Positions 19,075 to 28,350 of a DNA stretch of 46,226 bases are shown here, one piece after another (the first letter of the stretch is position 1; the number at the start of each line of letters is the position of its first letter). Source of the DNA: Methylomonas lenta (GTDB lineage Bacteria; Pseudomonadota; Gammaproteobacteria; Methylococcales; Methylomonadaceae); contig NZ_LUUI01000123.1 in assembly GCF_001644015.1 (NCBI RefSeq), forward strand, positions 1 through 46,226. The letters run 5' to 3'. The translations under genes were made by a program, and so were the position numbers. The notes under the pieces are model-generated. The model was given only the letters and a program-made list of their open reading frames with translations. It ran no database searches and was not told the origin of the DNA.

Positions 19075-19773
19075 ATGAACGGCAATTTTGTGGATGTTTG
19101 GTGCGGATGTTTGTCAACAGATCCAAAAACCACTGCTAGTTTGCTAGCCATATTGAGTGAGTCTGAAAGGCAAAAAGCCGAATCTTTTAACATAGCTGTA
19201 ATGCGTCAACGCTATATCGCCGTGCGGGCTTTGCTTAGGCAAACCCTGGCAAGCTATCTGCCCGAACAGCCTATCAACTTATCCTTTGAAACCAGCGTAC
19301 ACGGCAAACCTTATCTGGCTTGTCGTTCGCTGCATTTCAATATTTCGCACACAGCTGACATTTTGATGATAGCCGTTGCTAATTTTGCAGATATCGGCAT
19401 TGATATCGAAGTTATCAAGCCGCGTTCTAGTCTGGATAGCTTGGCCGCCCGCTGCTTCTCAACGCTTGAGTTGCAGGAATGGCAACAATTGCCTCCAGCA
19501 CAAAGGTTGGCAGCGTTTTATAGCTTGTGGACCAAAAAAGAAGCCTTTGTCAAAGCGGTGGGTCGGGGTATTGCATTGGGGCTGGAGCAATGCGAAGTAG
19601 AAATGTGCTCGCAGGGTCAGCTGCGCGCCATTCCGGAAGAATACGGTGCAGCAGGTGATTGGCAAATCACAGAGTTACCAATAGATCCGCCTGCTTGTGC
19701 CGCACTGGTGACCAGAAACTGCGACTTTAGTTTGCGCCATTTAATTTTGGAAGCAGTTGTTGGCGATGACTAA
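19075..19773 (+). CDS. 4'-phosphopantetheinyl transferase, Sfp-type
   Basis: A 232-residue enzyme of the Sfp/HetI class that moves phosphopantetheine from coenzyme A to a serine of carrier proteins in fatty-acid, polyketide or peptide synthases. The family motifs are clear: HGKPYL (76-81), HFNISHT (87-93), the Mg-binding GIDIE (108-112) and WTKKEAFVKAVGRG (152-165). AAGGGA precedes the ATG. No carrier-protein or synthase gene adjoins, so the client cannot be read from context. It is divergent from ilvB, with a shared 157-base promoter region. Confidence 0.92.
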   Translation: MNGNFVDVWCGCLSTDPKTTASLLAILSESERQKAESFNIAVMRQRYIAVRALLRQTLASYLPEQPINLSFETSVHGKPYLACRSLHFNISHTADILMIAVANFADIGIDIEVIKPRSSLDSLAARCFSTLELQEWQQLPPAQRLAAFYSLWTKKEAFVKAVGRGIALGLEQCEVEMCSQGQLRAIPEEYGAAGDWQITELPIDPPACAALVTRNCDFSLRHLILEAVVGDD

Positions 19774-19804
19774 AAGTCAAAGAAAGCATACTTGCTTCCT
19801 CGAT

Positions 19805-19828
19805 TAACCAAGTGTCGGTTATTTTTTT
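19805..19828 (+). terminator. Possible terminator after the transferase gene
   Basis: A short stem TAACC (19805-19809) with GGTTA (19817-19821) directly followed by seven T. The stem is only five base pairs, so it is weak. Confidence 0.4.
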
Positions 19829-19877
19829 GATGATTCGTAACTGTTTGAGTCTGGTAGGCTGAAGTTTGTCAATTGAG

Positions 19878-19908
19878 GGGGTAGCATCTCATCCTCAAAT
19901 ACTACCCC
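19878..19908. terminator. Hairpin between convergent genes
   Basis: GGGGTAG (19878-19884) pairs with CTACCCC (19902-19908) across a 17-base loop, with TGTTTT after it on the plus strand. It lies between the convergent transferase and PEP-CTERM genes. Loop size makes it a poor classical terminator. Confidence 0.3.
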
Positions 19909-19983
19909 TGTTTTCAGCTCTATAAAATCGATAACTTTAGGTTTCGATAGTTTGACTACATCCTTTAGCCGTATGATTAAGTA

Positions 19984-21243
19984 TTACGCCGCAATTGATT
20001 TGCGACGCCCAATACCTGCCAAGCCAGCAATAGCGGAACCAAACAACCAAACTGCACCTGGAACAGGTACTGCAGAAACAGTGGTTTGAATGGTATAGCC
20101 TTCTTTAGCTCTTAGGTGTGCAATGGCGTCGGTGTAATGAATGATGTCTGCACCCGCAGTGAGCATGGTGTTTCTTAAGCTTTGCGCAGTTGAGTCTTTA
20201 TCCAGCTCTGCTTGTAAAGCATCTGTAGCGGCATCTCTGTCGGCCTGGGTGTTGGTATGACTTGCCATCGCCGCATTGTACGCAGCTTGTGCGGCTTGTA
20301 GCTCGGGGCTGGCAGTTGATAAGTGAGTGTTGTATGCAAGGGCTGCATCAGAATAAGCGACGCCATCAGTGAGATTGGCATTGTACAAGCCTTGGTAATT
20401 GTTTTGTTGGGCCACAGCATCGGCCAAACTGGTGCCGCCGATCCAAATGCTGTAATCGCCAGGGCCTAACGTGAATGTGCCGGTTACGGTATGTGAGCCG
20501 TCAGCACCCATTATATGATCGACATATTCCAGCAAACTCGTGTTGTTACCACCCAAAGTAGGGTCGGTGCCGATTAAAGTACCGTCTTTGAATTTGGCAG
20601 TTGCGGAAAGGTCTCTACCAGACACCCAGCTTGCAGTGGAGCGGAAGTTACCCCAGGTACCGTTACCGGTATAAGTATTGCCGGTGGTGGCTTCATACGT
20701 GGCATCGGTCGCTGCAGTATAAGGTTGCGAGGAACCGTAAGGGCCCCATTCTACATTTCCGGGCGTATTGGCTGCCAATCCAGTGTTATTCGCGGCAGCA
20801 CCTTCATGAGAAGACTGGGCCGCAAGACCTTTAAAAATACTGAATGCAGGCGTCCAATCGATGCCGGAAATATCGGTATAAGAAGATGTACCTGTTGGCG
20901 TGACTTGGGTAGCCGTGCCCAGAGTGTTGATAGTGAAAGTCACTTTAGACGTTTGCGACAAGGTAAACGCCAAGCCGCTGTTATCGTGGCTGTTGCCCCA
21001 TAAAGCAGGGTCGGCTGCTTGAATCCAGCCATAAGACGTTCCGCCGGCACGAGTTTGCTCGTAAGTGCCGAATGTAGTGCCGGTGGCGGGATTAGTCAGC
21101 TCGGCAGCGGCCAGATGCATGGGGTTGGTGCCGGCATCGTTATACAGGAAAGGGCCTGAGCTCCAGTGAGCTGCTGCTTGGCCTGAAATGGCGGCCATTG
21201 AACTGCCAAGTAATAAAGCAATGGTGTTTTTTTGAAATTTCAT
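19984..21243 (-). CDS. PEP-CTERM-type exported protein
   Basis: A 419-residue secreted protein. Residues 1-24 (MKFQKNTIALLLGSSMAAISGQAAA) are a signal peptide. The C-terminus has the tripartite PEP-CTERM sorting signal: VPVPGAVWLF, a hydrophobic stretch (GSAIAGLAGIG) and a basic tail (RRKSIAA), recognised by exosortase EpsH/XrtA-type enzymes and tied to exopolysaccharide production. The Asn/Thr/Gly/Ser-rich body resembles surface proteins but I see no named domain; an Ala-rich stretch near residues 320-370 may be helical. The frame extends to 21282, but the ATG at 21243 has AGAGG upstream and begins the signal peptide. No exosortase is in the window. Confidence 0.85.
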   Translation of the reverse strand: MKFQKNTIALLLGSSMAAISGQAAAHWSSGPFLYNDAGTNPMHLAAAELTNPATGTTFGTYEQTRAGGTSYGWIQAADPALWGNSHDNSGLAFTLSQTSKVTFTINTLGTATQVTPTGTSSYTDISGIDWTPAFSIFKGLAAQSSHEGAAANNTGLAANTPGNVEWGPYGSSQPYTAATDATYEATTGNTYTGNGTWGNFRSTASWVSGRDLSATAKFKDGTLIGTDPTLGGNNTSLLEYVDHIMGADGSHTVTGTFTLGPGDYSIWIGGTSLADAVAQQNNYQGLYNANLTDGVAYSDAALAYNTHLSTASPELQAAQAAYNAAMASHTNTQADRDAATDALQAELDKDSTAQSLRNTMLTAGADIIHYTDAIAHLRAKEGYTIQTTVSAVPVPGAVWLFGSAIAGLAGIGRRKSIAA

Positions 21244-21474
21244 ATCATCCTCTGAATATAATTGTTTTGATATCAAGTCCATAGTGCGTGATACAAAGCC
21301 GGTTTTTTGCGTTAGGCAAGAAGCTAACTAACTATTATTACGCCAATGGAAAAGCTTCATGAACTTGAGACTTTTTTCTAGTTACTCACCTAGTAAGTAA
21401 CATTAGGTGTAGCGCTAGTAACATGCCAGTCTCAATAAAATCGCAGTAAAACAGTGTGTTATTGGAGGGATGAA

Positions 21475-21540
21475 TTATCTGTTTGGTTAAAATATGGCTT
21501 TTAGCTAAAAAACTGCGTGATATGCCGTAAATTTTGTCGT
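21475..21540 (+). repeat. Imperfect direct repeat, copy 1
   Basis: This segment and 21717-21784 share TTATCTG, GGTTAAA, a TTTTAAAA-like stretch and the core GTGATATGSCRTAAATT, in the same order and orientation about 240 bases apart. Confidence 0.5.
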
Positions 21541-21716
21541 CAAATCACATGGTTATTATTAATGTGGGAATTATTTTGCAAAACTCATGCTCTTTACACG
21601 GTTTTTGGTTTTGTAAAAATGAAAGCTCAAGTTCATCATGAATTGTCAATATTGACAGGTGCTGTAGCCTGGCTAATATACTTTTTCTTGGTATTGGAAA
21701 AGACTGGAATGCCCGT

Positions 21717-21784
21717 TTATCTGGTTAAATTATCAAGCAGGTCAGACATTTTAAAATTGGGTGATATGGCATAAATTGGCTGTC
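21717..21784 (+). repeat. Imperfect direct repeat, copy 2
   Basis: Second copy of the segment at 21475-21540. The core GTGATATGGCATAAATT differs from copy 1 at two positions. Confidence 0.5.
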
Positions 21785-21916
21785 AGGTTGAAAAACCCAC
21801 CTATGCAAAAAGCTAAAACTCAGATTCGATAGGCTAGGTTTTTTGAAATCAGTGCTTAGGCATTCAAGCCAAAAAGGTGTAAATTTAGGGTTTTAATCTT
21901 TTCGACCCATAAAGAA

Positions 21917-22432
21917 ATGCCTATTTTTATCATTTGTTGTGTGCTGTTGACGACATTGGTTCAGACCCAAAGCCTTTATCTACCCTTGCTTAATATTGAG
22001 TGGGTATGGATGGCGGGGGTTGGTCTGGCAGGGGCTTTTCTGTTGGCAGGATGCTTGAAGAAACTATCCAGTAGTATCTGGCATGATGGTTTTTCCTGCG
22101 GCCTTTTATGGGCCTGGTATGGATATTGGGAACCTTTGTTTAGTAAAGGTTCGCCGATGTTTCATGTATTTCCCATCTATTACGCATTGTTGTGCAGTTG
22201 GATGCTTTGGGCATTCATTCATAAAAGCACTCAGTTCGATCAGGCCTCACGAGATGCCTTAATTTATTTGCAACATTATCTATCTCGCTTCGATACTTGC
22301 TTAGTGGCAAGCTTGGTGCTGATTAGTCTTGCATTACCTGAGCATTATTTGTTGTATCCGATTGCCATGACTTTATTTGTCATCCGCAGCACATTACAGC
22401 GTTGTTTGGAGATAGTTAGTCAGCCTGCATAG
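21917..22432 (+). CDS. Unknown integral membrane protein
   Basis: A 171-residue protein with about five hydrophobic segments (roughly 1-20, 28-46, 57-73, 84-102 and 128-158). Aromatic residues are abundant (WAWYGYWEP), and no charged catalytic motif stands out. I do not recognise a family. The ATG at 21917 is the first in frame, but the ribosome-binding site (AAAGAA) is weak. It lies just upstream of recA on the same strand with 104 bases between, and recA has its own promoter region. Confidence 0.65.
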   Translation: MPIFIICCVLLTTLVQTQSLYLPLLNIEWVWMAGVGLAGAFLLAGCLKKLSSSIWHDGFSCGLLWAWYGYWEPLFSKGSPMFHVFPIYYALLCSWMLWAFIHKSTQFDQASRDALIYLQHYLSRFDTCLVASLVLISLALPEHYLLYPIAMTLFVIRSTLQRCLEIVSQPA

Positions 22433-22536
22433 TCTTATAAATGCTAGATATTTGATTTTACGGATGCTGTTTTACCAGCGCTTATCTGTGTGATAATGCT
22501 CAACTTTCATCAGCCGCAGATTTACCAGGTATAAAA

Positions 22537-23586
22537 ATGGACGAGAACAAAAAAAAGGCGCTAGGCGCCGCATTGATGCAGATCGAAAAACAGTTTGGCA
22601 AAGGCTCAGTGATGCGGATGGGGGATGTCGCAGCCTCCCGCGATATTGAAGTCGTGTCGACTGGTTCCTTGTCTCTGGATATTGCCTTGGGTGTTGGCGG
22701 TTTGCCGCGCGGACGGGTGGTTGAAATTTACGGTCCGGAGTCATCCGGCAAAACCACCTTGACTTTGCAAACCATCGCTCAGATGCAAAAACTGGGTGGC
22801 ACGGCAGCGTTTGTCGATGCCGAGCATGCATTGGACCCCGTCTATGCGCAAAAAATCGGCGTTAATATCGACGATTTGCTGGTATCGCAGCCCGATACCG
22901 GTGAGCAAGCCCTGGAAATTACCGACATGCTGGTGCGTTCTGGTGCTGTTGATATTGTCGTGATCGACTCGGTGGCGGCTTTAACGCCTAAAGCTGAAAT
23001 CGAAGGCGACATGGGCGATTCGCACATGGGTTTGCAGGCTCGTCTGATGTCGCAAGCCTTGCGTAAACTTACAGCTAATATCAAACGTTCCAACACGCTG
23101 GTGATTTTTATCAACCAGTTGCGGATGAAAATCGGCGTCATGTTCGGTAATCCGGAAACCACCACCGGCGGTAACGCACTGAAATTTTACGCTTCGGTAC
23201 GGCTGGACATTCGCCGCATCGGTGCCATCAAAAAAGGCGACGAGGTGATTGGTAACGAAACTCGCGTCAAGGTAGTCAAAAACAAAGTCGCGCCACCGTT
23301 CAAACAAGCCGATTTCGAGATTCTGTATGGCGAAGGGGTGTCCTTCTTCGGCGAGTTGGTCGATTTGGGGGTGGAATTTGGTTTCGTGCAAAAAGCCGGC
23401 TCCTGGTACAGCTATAACAACGATAAAATAGGTCAGGGTAAAGACAACGCCAAGCAATATTTGCGAGACAATCCGGATAAAGCCAAAGAATTGGAAGCCG
23501 CCATCCGTGAAAAAGCCTTTGCAAAATTAGCCACCGTAGCGCCGGCCGATGAAGCAGACGACGTCGAGTTTGTCGACGGCGACTGA
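22537..23586 (+). CDS. recA: Recombinase RecA
   Basis: A 349-residue DNA-strand-exchange ATPase, central to homologous recombination and to induction of the SOS response through LexA cleavage. Walker A is GPESSGKTT (66-74), the DNA-binding loops are around [20 protein letters not shown] and [17 protein letters not shown], and the [12 protein letters not shown] region is intact. The acidic tail ([13 protein letters not shown]) is typical. No canonical LexA site of the form CTG-N10-CAG is visible in the 100 bases upstream, only a possible -10 (GATAAT, 22492-22497). recX overlaps its 3' end. Confidence 0.98.
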   Translation: MDENKKKALGAALMQIEKQFGKGSVMRMGDVAASRDIEVVSTGSLSLDIALGVGGLPRGRVVEIYGPESSGKTTLTLQTIAQMQKLGGTAAFVDAEHALDPVYAQKIGVNIDDLLVSQPDTGEQALEITDMLVRSGAVDIVVIDSVAALTPKAEIEGDMGDSHMGLQARLMSQALRKLTANIKRSNTLVIFINQLRMKIGVMFGNPETTTGGNALKFYASVRLDIRRIGAIKKGDEVIGNETRVKVVKNKVAPPFKQADFEILYGEGVSFFGELVDLGVEFGFVQKAGSWYSYNNDKIGQGKDNAKQYLRDNPDKAKELEAAIREKAFAKLATVAPADEADDVEFVDGD

Positions 23587-24046
23587 ACGTCGTCAGCAGA
23601 TTGAGCAAACCTGTTTACGTTTATTAGCCCGGCGCGAACATAGCCAAAAGGAATTGCTGGATAAGCTGGCGCTAAGAGGCTTTCAGCGCGATGAGGTTGA
23701 GCCGGTCATACAGGAAATGGCCGAGCAAAACTGGCAAAATGATGCGCGCTACACGGAATGCTACGTGCGGCAACGTATCGCCAGTGGCTATGGTCCAATC
23801 CGTATCCGGTACGAGTTACAGCAGCGCGGTATCAACGAAACCGATTTGGATACGCAAGCCGAGGAACAAGGTGGCTGGCAAAATCTGTTGATAGATGTGT
23901 ACTGCAACAAATATGACGAGGAAAAGTCGCTAACGCAAAATGAATGGCTAAAACGCAGCCGATTTTTGCAGCAGCGCGGCTTTAGCGGCGAGATGATCAA
24001 GCGTTTGTTTGCGGAGTTGAAGATTAAACTGCGTAGAGCGTGCTGA
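23549..24046 (+). CDS. recX: Regulatory protein RecX
   Basis: A 165-residue RecX-family protein, a small helical modulator that caps and destabilises RecA filaments. The repeated three-helix units are visible ([51 protein letters not shown]). The ATG at 23549 overlaps the recA 3' end by 38 bases; a TTG at 23570 is an alternative start. Neither has a clear ribosome-binding site, so expression probably depends on recA translation. Overlap with recA is typical and limits RecX relative to RecA. Confidence 0.9.
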   Translation: MKQTTSSLSTATERRQQIEQTCLRLLARREHSQKELLDKLALRGFQRDEVEPVIQEMAEQNWQNDARYTECYVRQRIASGYGPIRIRYELQQRGINETDLDTQAEEQGGWQNLLIDVYCNKYDEEKSLTQNEWLKRSRFLQQRGFSGEMIKRLFAELKIKLRRAC

Positions 24047-24069
24047 ATAAATCGAGACGAAACATAACC

Positions 24070-24381
24070 ATGCATCCAATCATATTACAGAATCAATCTG
24101 CAATAGCTGACTTGTGCAGACGCTATCACGTGAAGCGTTTGGAGGTGTTCGGTTCTGCTGCGCGCGGTGAGGATTTCGATTTGGAACATAGTGATGCGGA
24201 TTTTTTAGTCAAATTTGCTGAAAGTCATCAATCGCCATCCTTAAATGATTTTTTTGCTTTACGGCAAGAATTGGAGCAGTTAATTGGTCGAAATGTGGAT
24301 TTGGCTGAAGCTACAGCATTACGTAATCCATATTTGCTTGCCAGTATTCAACAAAATCGCGAGGTAGTTTATGCCGCGTGA
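24070..24381 (+). CDS. mntA: Minimal nucleotidyltransferase antitoxin, MntA-type
   Basis: A 103-residue MNT-domain protein. In characterised MntA-HepT pairs, MntA transfers AMP onto a tyrosine of the HepT toxin to neutralise it. The motif GS (28-29) ... D42-x-D44 is present, but with 12 residues between GS and DxD instead of the usual 10. A later conserved Asp is in NVDLAEA. The frame is open back to a GTG at 24040 that overlaps recX, but the ATG at 24070 starts the conserved domain and has GAGA upstream. It overlaps hepT by 11 bases, so the pair is coupled. Confidence 0.85.
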   Translation: MHPIILQNQSAIADLCRRYHVKRLEVFGSAARGEDFDLEHSDADFLVKFAESHQSPSLNDFFALRQELEQLIGRNVDLAEATALRNPYLLASIQQNREVVYAA

Positions 24382-24709
24382 TCCTCGGGTCTTTCTCTGG
24401 GATGCCCATTCCGCTGCTGAAGCGATTTTGGAATTTGTTACCGGGAAATCCTATGCCGATTACGCAGCAGACCGCATGTTGCGCTCTGCCGTGGAGCGGC
24501 AGTTTGAGATCATTGGCGAAGCTTTAAACCAGTTATGCAAGATAGAGCCGAATTGGGCGGAACGCATTCCCGATTTGGCGCAAATTGTGGCTTTTCGTAA
24601 TCTGCTAATCCACGGATATGCGTCCGTTAATGATTTAACCGTTTGGAATACCATTGAATTGTCTTTACCTAAGCTATATGAAACGCTGGCAAATTTGTTA
24701 AATGATTAA
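24371..24709 (+). CDS. hepT: HEPN-domain toxin, HepT-type ribonuclease
   Basis: A 112-residue HEPN (former DUF86) protein, the toxin of a MntA-HepT system. The family acts as a metal-independent RNase through the Rx4-6H motif. Here the motif is Arg76-NLLI-His81-Gly-Tyr83, that is Rx4HxY complete with the tyrosine that MntA modifies. The N-terminal helix (DPRVFLWDAHSAAEAI) and RQFEIIGEALNQL are typical. GAGGT lies upstream within mntA. The pair sits between recX and alaS, two genes that commonly adjoin, so it looks inserted there. Confidence 0.88.
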   Translation: MPRDPRVFLWDAHSAAEAILEFVTGKSYADYAADRMLRSAVERQFEIIGEALNQLCKIEPNWAERIPDLAQIVAFRNLLIHGYASVNDLTVWNTIELSLPKLYETLANLLND

Positions 24710-24785
24710 AGGTTCGTTGGAGGACCTCTTATCATCCAACGTATATTTATTTTAAGAAGCATAAAAAACAACCGAAGCAACCACC

Positions 24786-27395
24786 ATGAAAAAAATGACC
24801 AGCGCCGAATTGCGGACCGCCTTTTTGGAATTCTTTCGCCAACACGATCATGCCGTGCGTCCTTCCAGCTCCTTAGTGCCTGGAAATGATCCGACTTTGC
24901 TATTTACCAATGCCGGCATGGTGCAGTTTAAGGATGTGTTTTTAGGTCGGGAAAAGCTGGATTACACCCGAGCAGCCACCAGTCAACGCTGTGTGCGGGC
25001 CGGCGGCAAGCATAACGATCTGGAAAACGTCGGCTATACCGCTCGTCATCATACTTTTTTCGAAATGCTGGGTAATTTCAGCTTCGGCGATTATTTCAAA
25101 CAAGACGCCATTCATTACGCTTGGGATTTTCTGACCAAGGAACTGGGCATTCCGGCGGAACGCTTGTGGGTGACCGTATTTAACGAAGACTCTGAAGCAG
25201 AAGCCATCTGGCTGGAAGATGTCAAAATCGACCCGAGCCGTTTTTCCCGCATCGGCGCCAAAGATAATTTCTGGTCCATGGGCGATGTCGGTCCTTGTGG
25301 CCCTTGTACCGAGATTTTCTACGATCACGGCGAACATGTTGCAGGTGGTCCTCCAGGCAGCCCGGATGAAGATGGCGACCGCTATATCGAAATCTGGAAT
25401 TTGGTGTTCATGCAATACGACCGCGACAAAGACGGCAATCTGACACCACTGCCGGCACCGTCGGTGGATACCGGCATGGGCCTGGAACGGATTGCGGCAG
25501 TATTACAGGGCGTACATAGCAATTACGAAATTGATTTATTCCAAAACCTGTTAAAAGTCGCCGCCAAATTGGCAGGTACTAGCGATTTAACCAACAGCTC
25601 GCTGCGGGTGATTGCCGATCATATCCGCTCCTGTGCATTTATGGTGGCAGACGGCGTATTGCCGGCCAACGAAGGCCGCGGCTACGTGTTGCGCCGTATC
25701 ATTCGCCGCGCCATCCGTCACGGTTACCGTTTGGGTATCCGGGAAGTGTTCTTCTACCAACTGGTTGCACCGTTGGTAGCGGAAATGGGCGAGGCCTATC
25801 CGGAGCTGGCTAAAGCCCAGGAGCAAGTCGAACGGGTGTTGAAAAAAGAAGAAGAACGTTTCGCCGAAACCCTGGAACAAGGCATGAAGATTCTGGAAGC
25901 CTGCGTCGCCAAAATGGACGGCCGTGTGATACCCGGCGATGTGGTGTTTCAGCTCTACGACACTTATGGCTTCCCGGTGGATTTAACCGCCGATTTCGCC
26001 CGCGAAAACGATCTCAGCGTCGATCACAACGGCTTTGAAGTGGAAATGAGCGCCCAACGCGACCGTGCCCGCGCGGGCGGCAGTTTTGCAGCGGATTACG
26101 ATCAGGACATCAAACACGATAGCAATACCGAATTTACCGGCTACTTCAATTTGAACGGCTCAGTAGAGATTATCGGCTTGTACAAAAAGGGTCAAGCGGT
26201 CGACAGTCTGGAAACCGGCGAAGAAGGCGTAGTGATTCTGGATCAAACCCCGTTTTACGCCGAATCCGGCGGTCAGGTCGGCGATACCGGTTTGATCGAA
26301 TGCGACGGTGCGGTATTTGAAGTGCACGACACGCAAAAACAGGGCGGCAAGCTGTTCCTGCATAAAGGTAAAGTGTTGCAAGGTACATTAAGCAGTGGTC
26401 AGGCTTGCGAAGTCAGCGTCGATGCCGAAATTCGTAAAGCCACCGAACGTAATCATTCTGCGACTCACTTATTACATGCGGCCTTGCGTACCATTCTGGG
26501 TGAGCATGTGGCGCAGAAAGGCTCGCAAGTGAATGCCGAGCGTTTGCGTTTCGACTTCTCGCATTTCGAGCCGATGACGGCAGCAGAAATCGCCATTATC
26601 GAAGACATGGTTAACGAGCAAATTCGTTTGAATAACCCGGTAGCCGCGGAAGTGATGGCGAAAGACGAGGCCATGAAAGCCGGCGCCATGGCTTTGTTCG
26701 GCGAAAAATACGGCGACGAAGTGCGGGTATTGAAAATCGGCGAATTTTCTACCGAACTATGCGGCGGTACGCATGTGGACAGAGCCGGGGACATCGGTTT
26801 ATTCAAAATCATCGGCGAAACCGGCGTGGCGGCAGGCGTGCGCAGGTTGGAAGCCGTCACCGGTAAAGCGGCTTTGGAATGGGTAGAGCAACGCGAAAAT
26901 GCTTTGCAAAACATAGCCAGTTTGTTGAAAACTTCGCCGGATAAAGCTGCAGATAAAGTGCAGCAGCTGGTGGAAAAAAACCGCGCGCTGGAAAAAGAAC
27001 TGGAAAAACTGCAAGCCAAGTTGGCTAGCTCGGCGGGCGATGAAATGACCAGCCAGGCCGTCGATATCAATGGCGTGAAAGTGTTGGCCGTGAAACTGGA
27101 TGATGTCGATCCCAAAGCCTTGCGCGATTTGGCAGACCAGCTGAAAAACAAACTCGGCACGGCTGCGTTGGTGCTGGCGGTAGTGAACGGCGACAAAGTC
27201 AGCCTGATCGCCAGCGTATCCAAAGACACCATGGGCAAGGTCAAGGCTGGTGATTTGGTCAACTTCGTCGCCACTCAAGTCGGCGGCAAAGGCGGCGGGC
27301 GTCCGGATATGGCGCAGGCTGGCGGGAATGATGCCAGCAATTTGGCAGCTGCTTTGGCGGCGGTGCCGGAGTGGGTGAAGGAGCGCTTGGGCTAA
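24786..27395 (+). CDS. alaS: Alanine--tRNA ligase
   Basis: An 869-residue class II aminoacyl-tRNA synthetase that charges tRNA-Ala and edits mischarged Ser and Gly. The N-terminal catalytic domain begins with [19 protein letters not shown]. The editing domain has the zinc ligands His557 and His561 (HSATH) and Cys659 and His663 (CGGTH). The C-terminal part has a coiled coil (about 715-745) and the C-Ala domain ending [12 protein letters not shown]. The length is normal (876 in E. coli). A second Met at codon 4 is an alternative start. In many relatives lysC follows directly; here about 4 kb of accessory genes intervene. Confidence 0.98.
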   Translation: MKKMTSAELRTAFLEFFRQHDHAVRPSSSLVPGNDPTLLFTNAGMVQFKDVFLGREKLDYTRAATSQRCVRAGGKHNDLENVGYTARHHTFFEMLGNFSFGDYFKQDAIHYAWDFLTKELGIPAERLWVTVFNEDSEAEAIWLEDVKIDPSRFSRIGAKDNFWSMGDVGPCGPCTEIFYDHGEHVAGGPPGSPDEDGDRYIEIWNLVFMQYDRDKDGNLTPLPAPSVDTGMGLERIAAVLQGVHSNYEIDLFQNLLKVAAKLAGTSDLTNSSLRVIADHIRSCAFMVADGVLPANEGRGYVLRRIIRRAIRHGYRLGIREVFFYQLVAPLVAEMGEAYPELAKAQEQVERVLKKEEERFAETLEQGMKILEACVAKMDGRVIPGDVVFQLYDTYGFPVDLTADFARENDLSVDHNGFEVEMSAQRDRARAGGSFAADYDQDIKHDSNTEFTGYFNLNGSVEIIGLYKKGQAVDSLETGEEGVVILDQTPFYAESGGQVGDTGLIECDGAVFEVHDTQKQGGKLFLHKGKVLQGTLSSGQACEVSVDAEIRKATERNHSATHLLHAALRTILGEHVAQKGSQVNAERLRFDFSHFEPMTAAEIAIIEDMVNEQIRLNNPVAAEVMAKDEAMKAGAMALFGEKYGDEVRVLKIGEFSTELCGGTHVDRAGDIGLFKIIGETGVAAGVRRLEAVTGKAALEWVEQRENALQNIASLLKTSPDKAADKVQQLVEKNRALEKELEKLQAKLASSAGDEMTSQAVDINGVKVLAVKLDDVDPKALRDLADQLKNKLGTAALVLAVVNGDKVSLIASVSKDTMGKVKAGDLVNFVATQVGGKGGGRPDMAQAGGNDASNLAAALAAVPEWVKERLG

Positions 27396-27420
27396 TTGGT
27401 TTTTGAGTTGGTGGATTGCG

Positions 27421-27681
27421 ATGCCTTATGTATCCATGTTTTTTGGAATCATCATTCGGATGTTTCATAACGATCATAATCCGCCACATTTCCATGCTGA
27501 ATACCAAGGTCAACGGGGTTTATTCAGCATGGATGGCAGTATGATAAAAGGTAATATTAACTCTAAGACGGCTAAAAAATTGATTCAGGAATGGGCGTTG
27601 CTGCATCAGGAAGAATTGATGCAGAATTGGCAAAAAGCCACGCTGGGCAAACAGATCGATCGAATTGAACCGCTTAATTAA
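27421..27681 (+). CDS. DUF4160 family protein
   Basis: An 86-residue protein with the DUF4160 hallmarks: MPYVSMFFGIIIRMF, then NPPHFHAEY with its conserved histidines, and a C-terminal helix KKLIQEWALLHQEELMQNW ending IEPLN. The function is not established; such genes are usually small, mobile and paired with DUF2442. The frame extends to a TTG at 27403, but the ATG at 27421 gives the conserved N-terminus. It begins 25 bases after alaS and is followed 11 bases later by the DUF2442 gene, so the pair may depend on alaS transcription. Confidence 0.85.
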   Translation: MPYVSMFFGIIIRMFHNDHNPPHFHAEYQGQRGLFSMDGSMIKGNINSKTAKKLIQEWALLHQEELMQNWQKATLGKQIDRIEPLN

Positions 27682-27692
27682 CGGAGAATGCC

Positions 27693-27935
27693 ATGCAATA
27701 CATGCCCGTTGTCATCGACGCTGAATATTTATCCGATTATAAAATCAAGTTGACCTTCGATAATGGCGAGAAAAGGATTGCCGATTGTTGTAAGTGGTTG
27801 CATGGCGAGGTTTTTGAACCTCTGAAAGACAAGCAATATTTTCAAAAATTTTTTGTCGATGGCTGGAGTATATCCTGGCCGAATGGGGCGGATATTGCGC
27901 CAGAGACGTTGTATGAAGAGGGTGAGGTTGTTTGA
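27693..27935 (+). CDS. DUF2442 family protein
   Basis: An 80-residue DUF2442 protein. The family pattern is clear: an N-terminal strand segment ending in FDNGEKRIADCCKWLHGEVFEPLKD, then YFQKFFVD, and the C-terminal ISWPNGADIAPETLYEE. Function is unknown; it resembles an antitoxin-like partner of DUF4160 in size and arrangement, but that is inference. GGAGA lies upstream of the ATG. A decayed second copy of the same two-gene unit lies at 30940-31245. Confidence 0.85.
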   Translation: MQYMPVVIDAEYLSDYKIKLTFDNGEKRIADCCKWLHGEVFEPLKDKQYFQKFFVDGWSISWPNGADIAPETLYEEGEVV

Positions 27936-27960
27936 GTTGATGTGCCTCCTTGCGGGAGTT

Positions 27961-28037
27961 TGTAGGCCAGAATAAGCCGGTAGGCGTTTCTGGCAAGCAG
28001 GTGTCAGCCGGAAATGCTTCGCTTATTCCGGCCTACT
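27961..28037. repeat. Palindromic intergenic repeat, family A, copy 1
   Basis: The ends are inverted repeats: TAGGCCAGAATAAGC (27963-27977) against GCTTATTCCGGCCTA (28021-28035). Its left half recurs at 28753-28804, so it is a dispersed hairpin element. Confidence 0.75.
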
Positions 28038-28110
28038 AGACTGGGTCGAATAAAATGAAACTTAGCGTCGATTTTTATTGCTGGGTTTCGCGTTGCTCTA
28101 CCCAGCCTAC
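28036..28110. repeat. Palindromic intergenic repeat, family B, copy 1
   Basis: About 75 bp closely matching 29228-29302, including AGCGTCGATTTTTATTGCTG and the right end ACCCAGCCTAC. The left end is degenerate (TAGACTGGGT), so the outer hairpin is damaged. It adjoins the family A element. Confidence 0.8.
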
Positions 28111-28140
28111 GGCCTTATTTATTAATGGTTGGAGGTGAGT

Positions 28141-28350
28141 ATGTTGGAAGTTACTTTGTCAGAACAACATCAAGTTGCGATACCGGAGGAAATATTGACG
28201 ACTCTGAATTTTAAAGTCGGGCAAAAGTTTGATGTTGTTGTGAAAGGCAATTTGATTTCCTTGGTCCCTAAACCGTCTATCGCGGCATTTCGCGGCATTA
28301 TGAAAGGTGCCAATACCGAGGATGTCAGGGATAGAAACGATAGAGTATGA
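28141..28350 (+). CDS. vapB: AbrB/MazE-type antitoxin of a VapBC pair
   Basis: A 69-residue protein with a SpoVT/AbrB swapped-hairpin DNA-binding domain (VTLSEQHQVAIPEEILTTLNFKVGQKFDVVVKGNLISLVPKP is the classic pattern), followed by a short C-terminal tail that would bind the toxin. GGAGG lies seven bases before the ATG at 28141; a TTG at 28129 is in frame but overlaps that site. Its stop overlaps the vapC start (ATGA), so the pair is translationally coupled and probably self-repressed. Confidence 0.87.
   Translation: MLEVTLSEQHQVAIPEEILTTLNFKVGQKFDVVVKGNLISLVPKPSIAAFRGIMKGANTEDVRDRNDRV

Larger units (their letters stand above)
21244..21916. other. AT-rich gap with an imperfect duplication
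   Basis: A 673-base stretch without a convincing gene. It holds an inverted repeat GTTACT/AGTAAC near 21393-21413 and two related segments (21475-21540 and 21717-21784). An 85-codon frame at 21517-21774 lacks a good ribosome-binding site and family resemblance, so it is not called. Confidence 0.6.

Noticed and set aside
21517-21774. 85-codon frame upstream of the membrane protein and recA
   Set aside because: Weak start, no family resemblance, and its 3' end lies inside the imperfect repeat.
22433-22536. LexA box in front of recA
   Set aside because: recA is normally SOS-controlled, but no CTG-N10-CAG site is present; the nearest CTGTTTTACCAG has the wrong spacing. The organism's LexA may use another motif.
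26465-27274. Long open frame on the minus strand opposite alaS (269 codons)
   Set aside because: A Ser/Thr/Ala-rich shadow of the alaS frame, with no recognisable domain.
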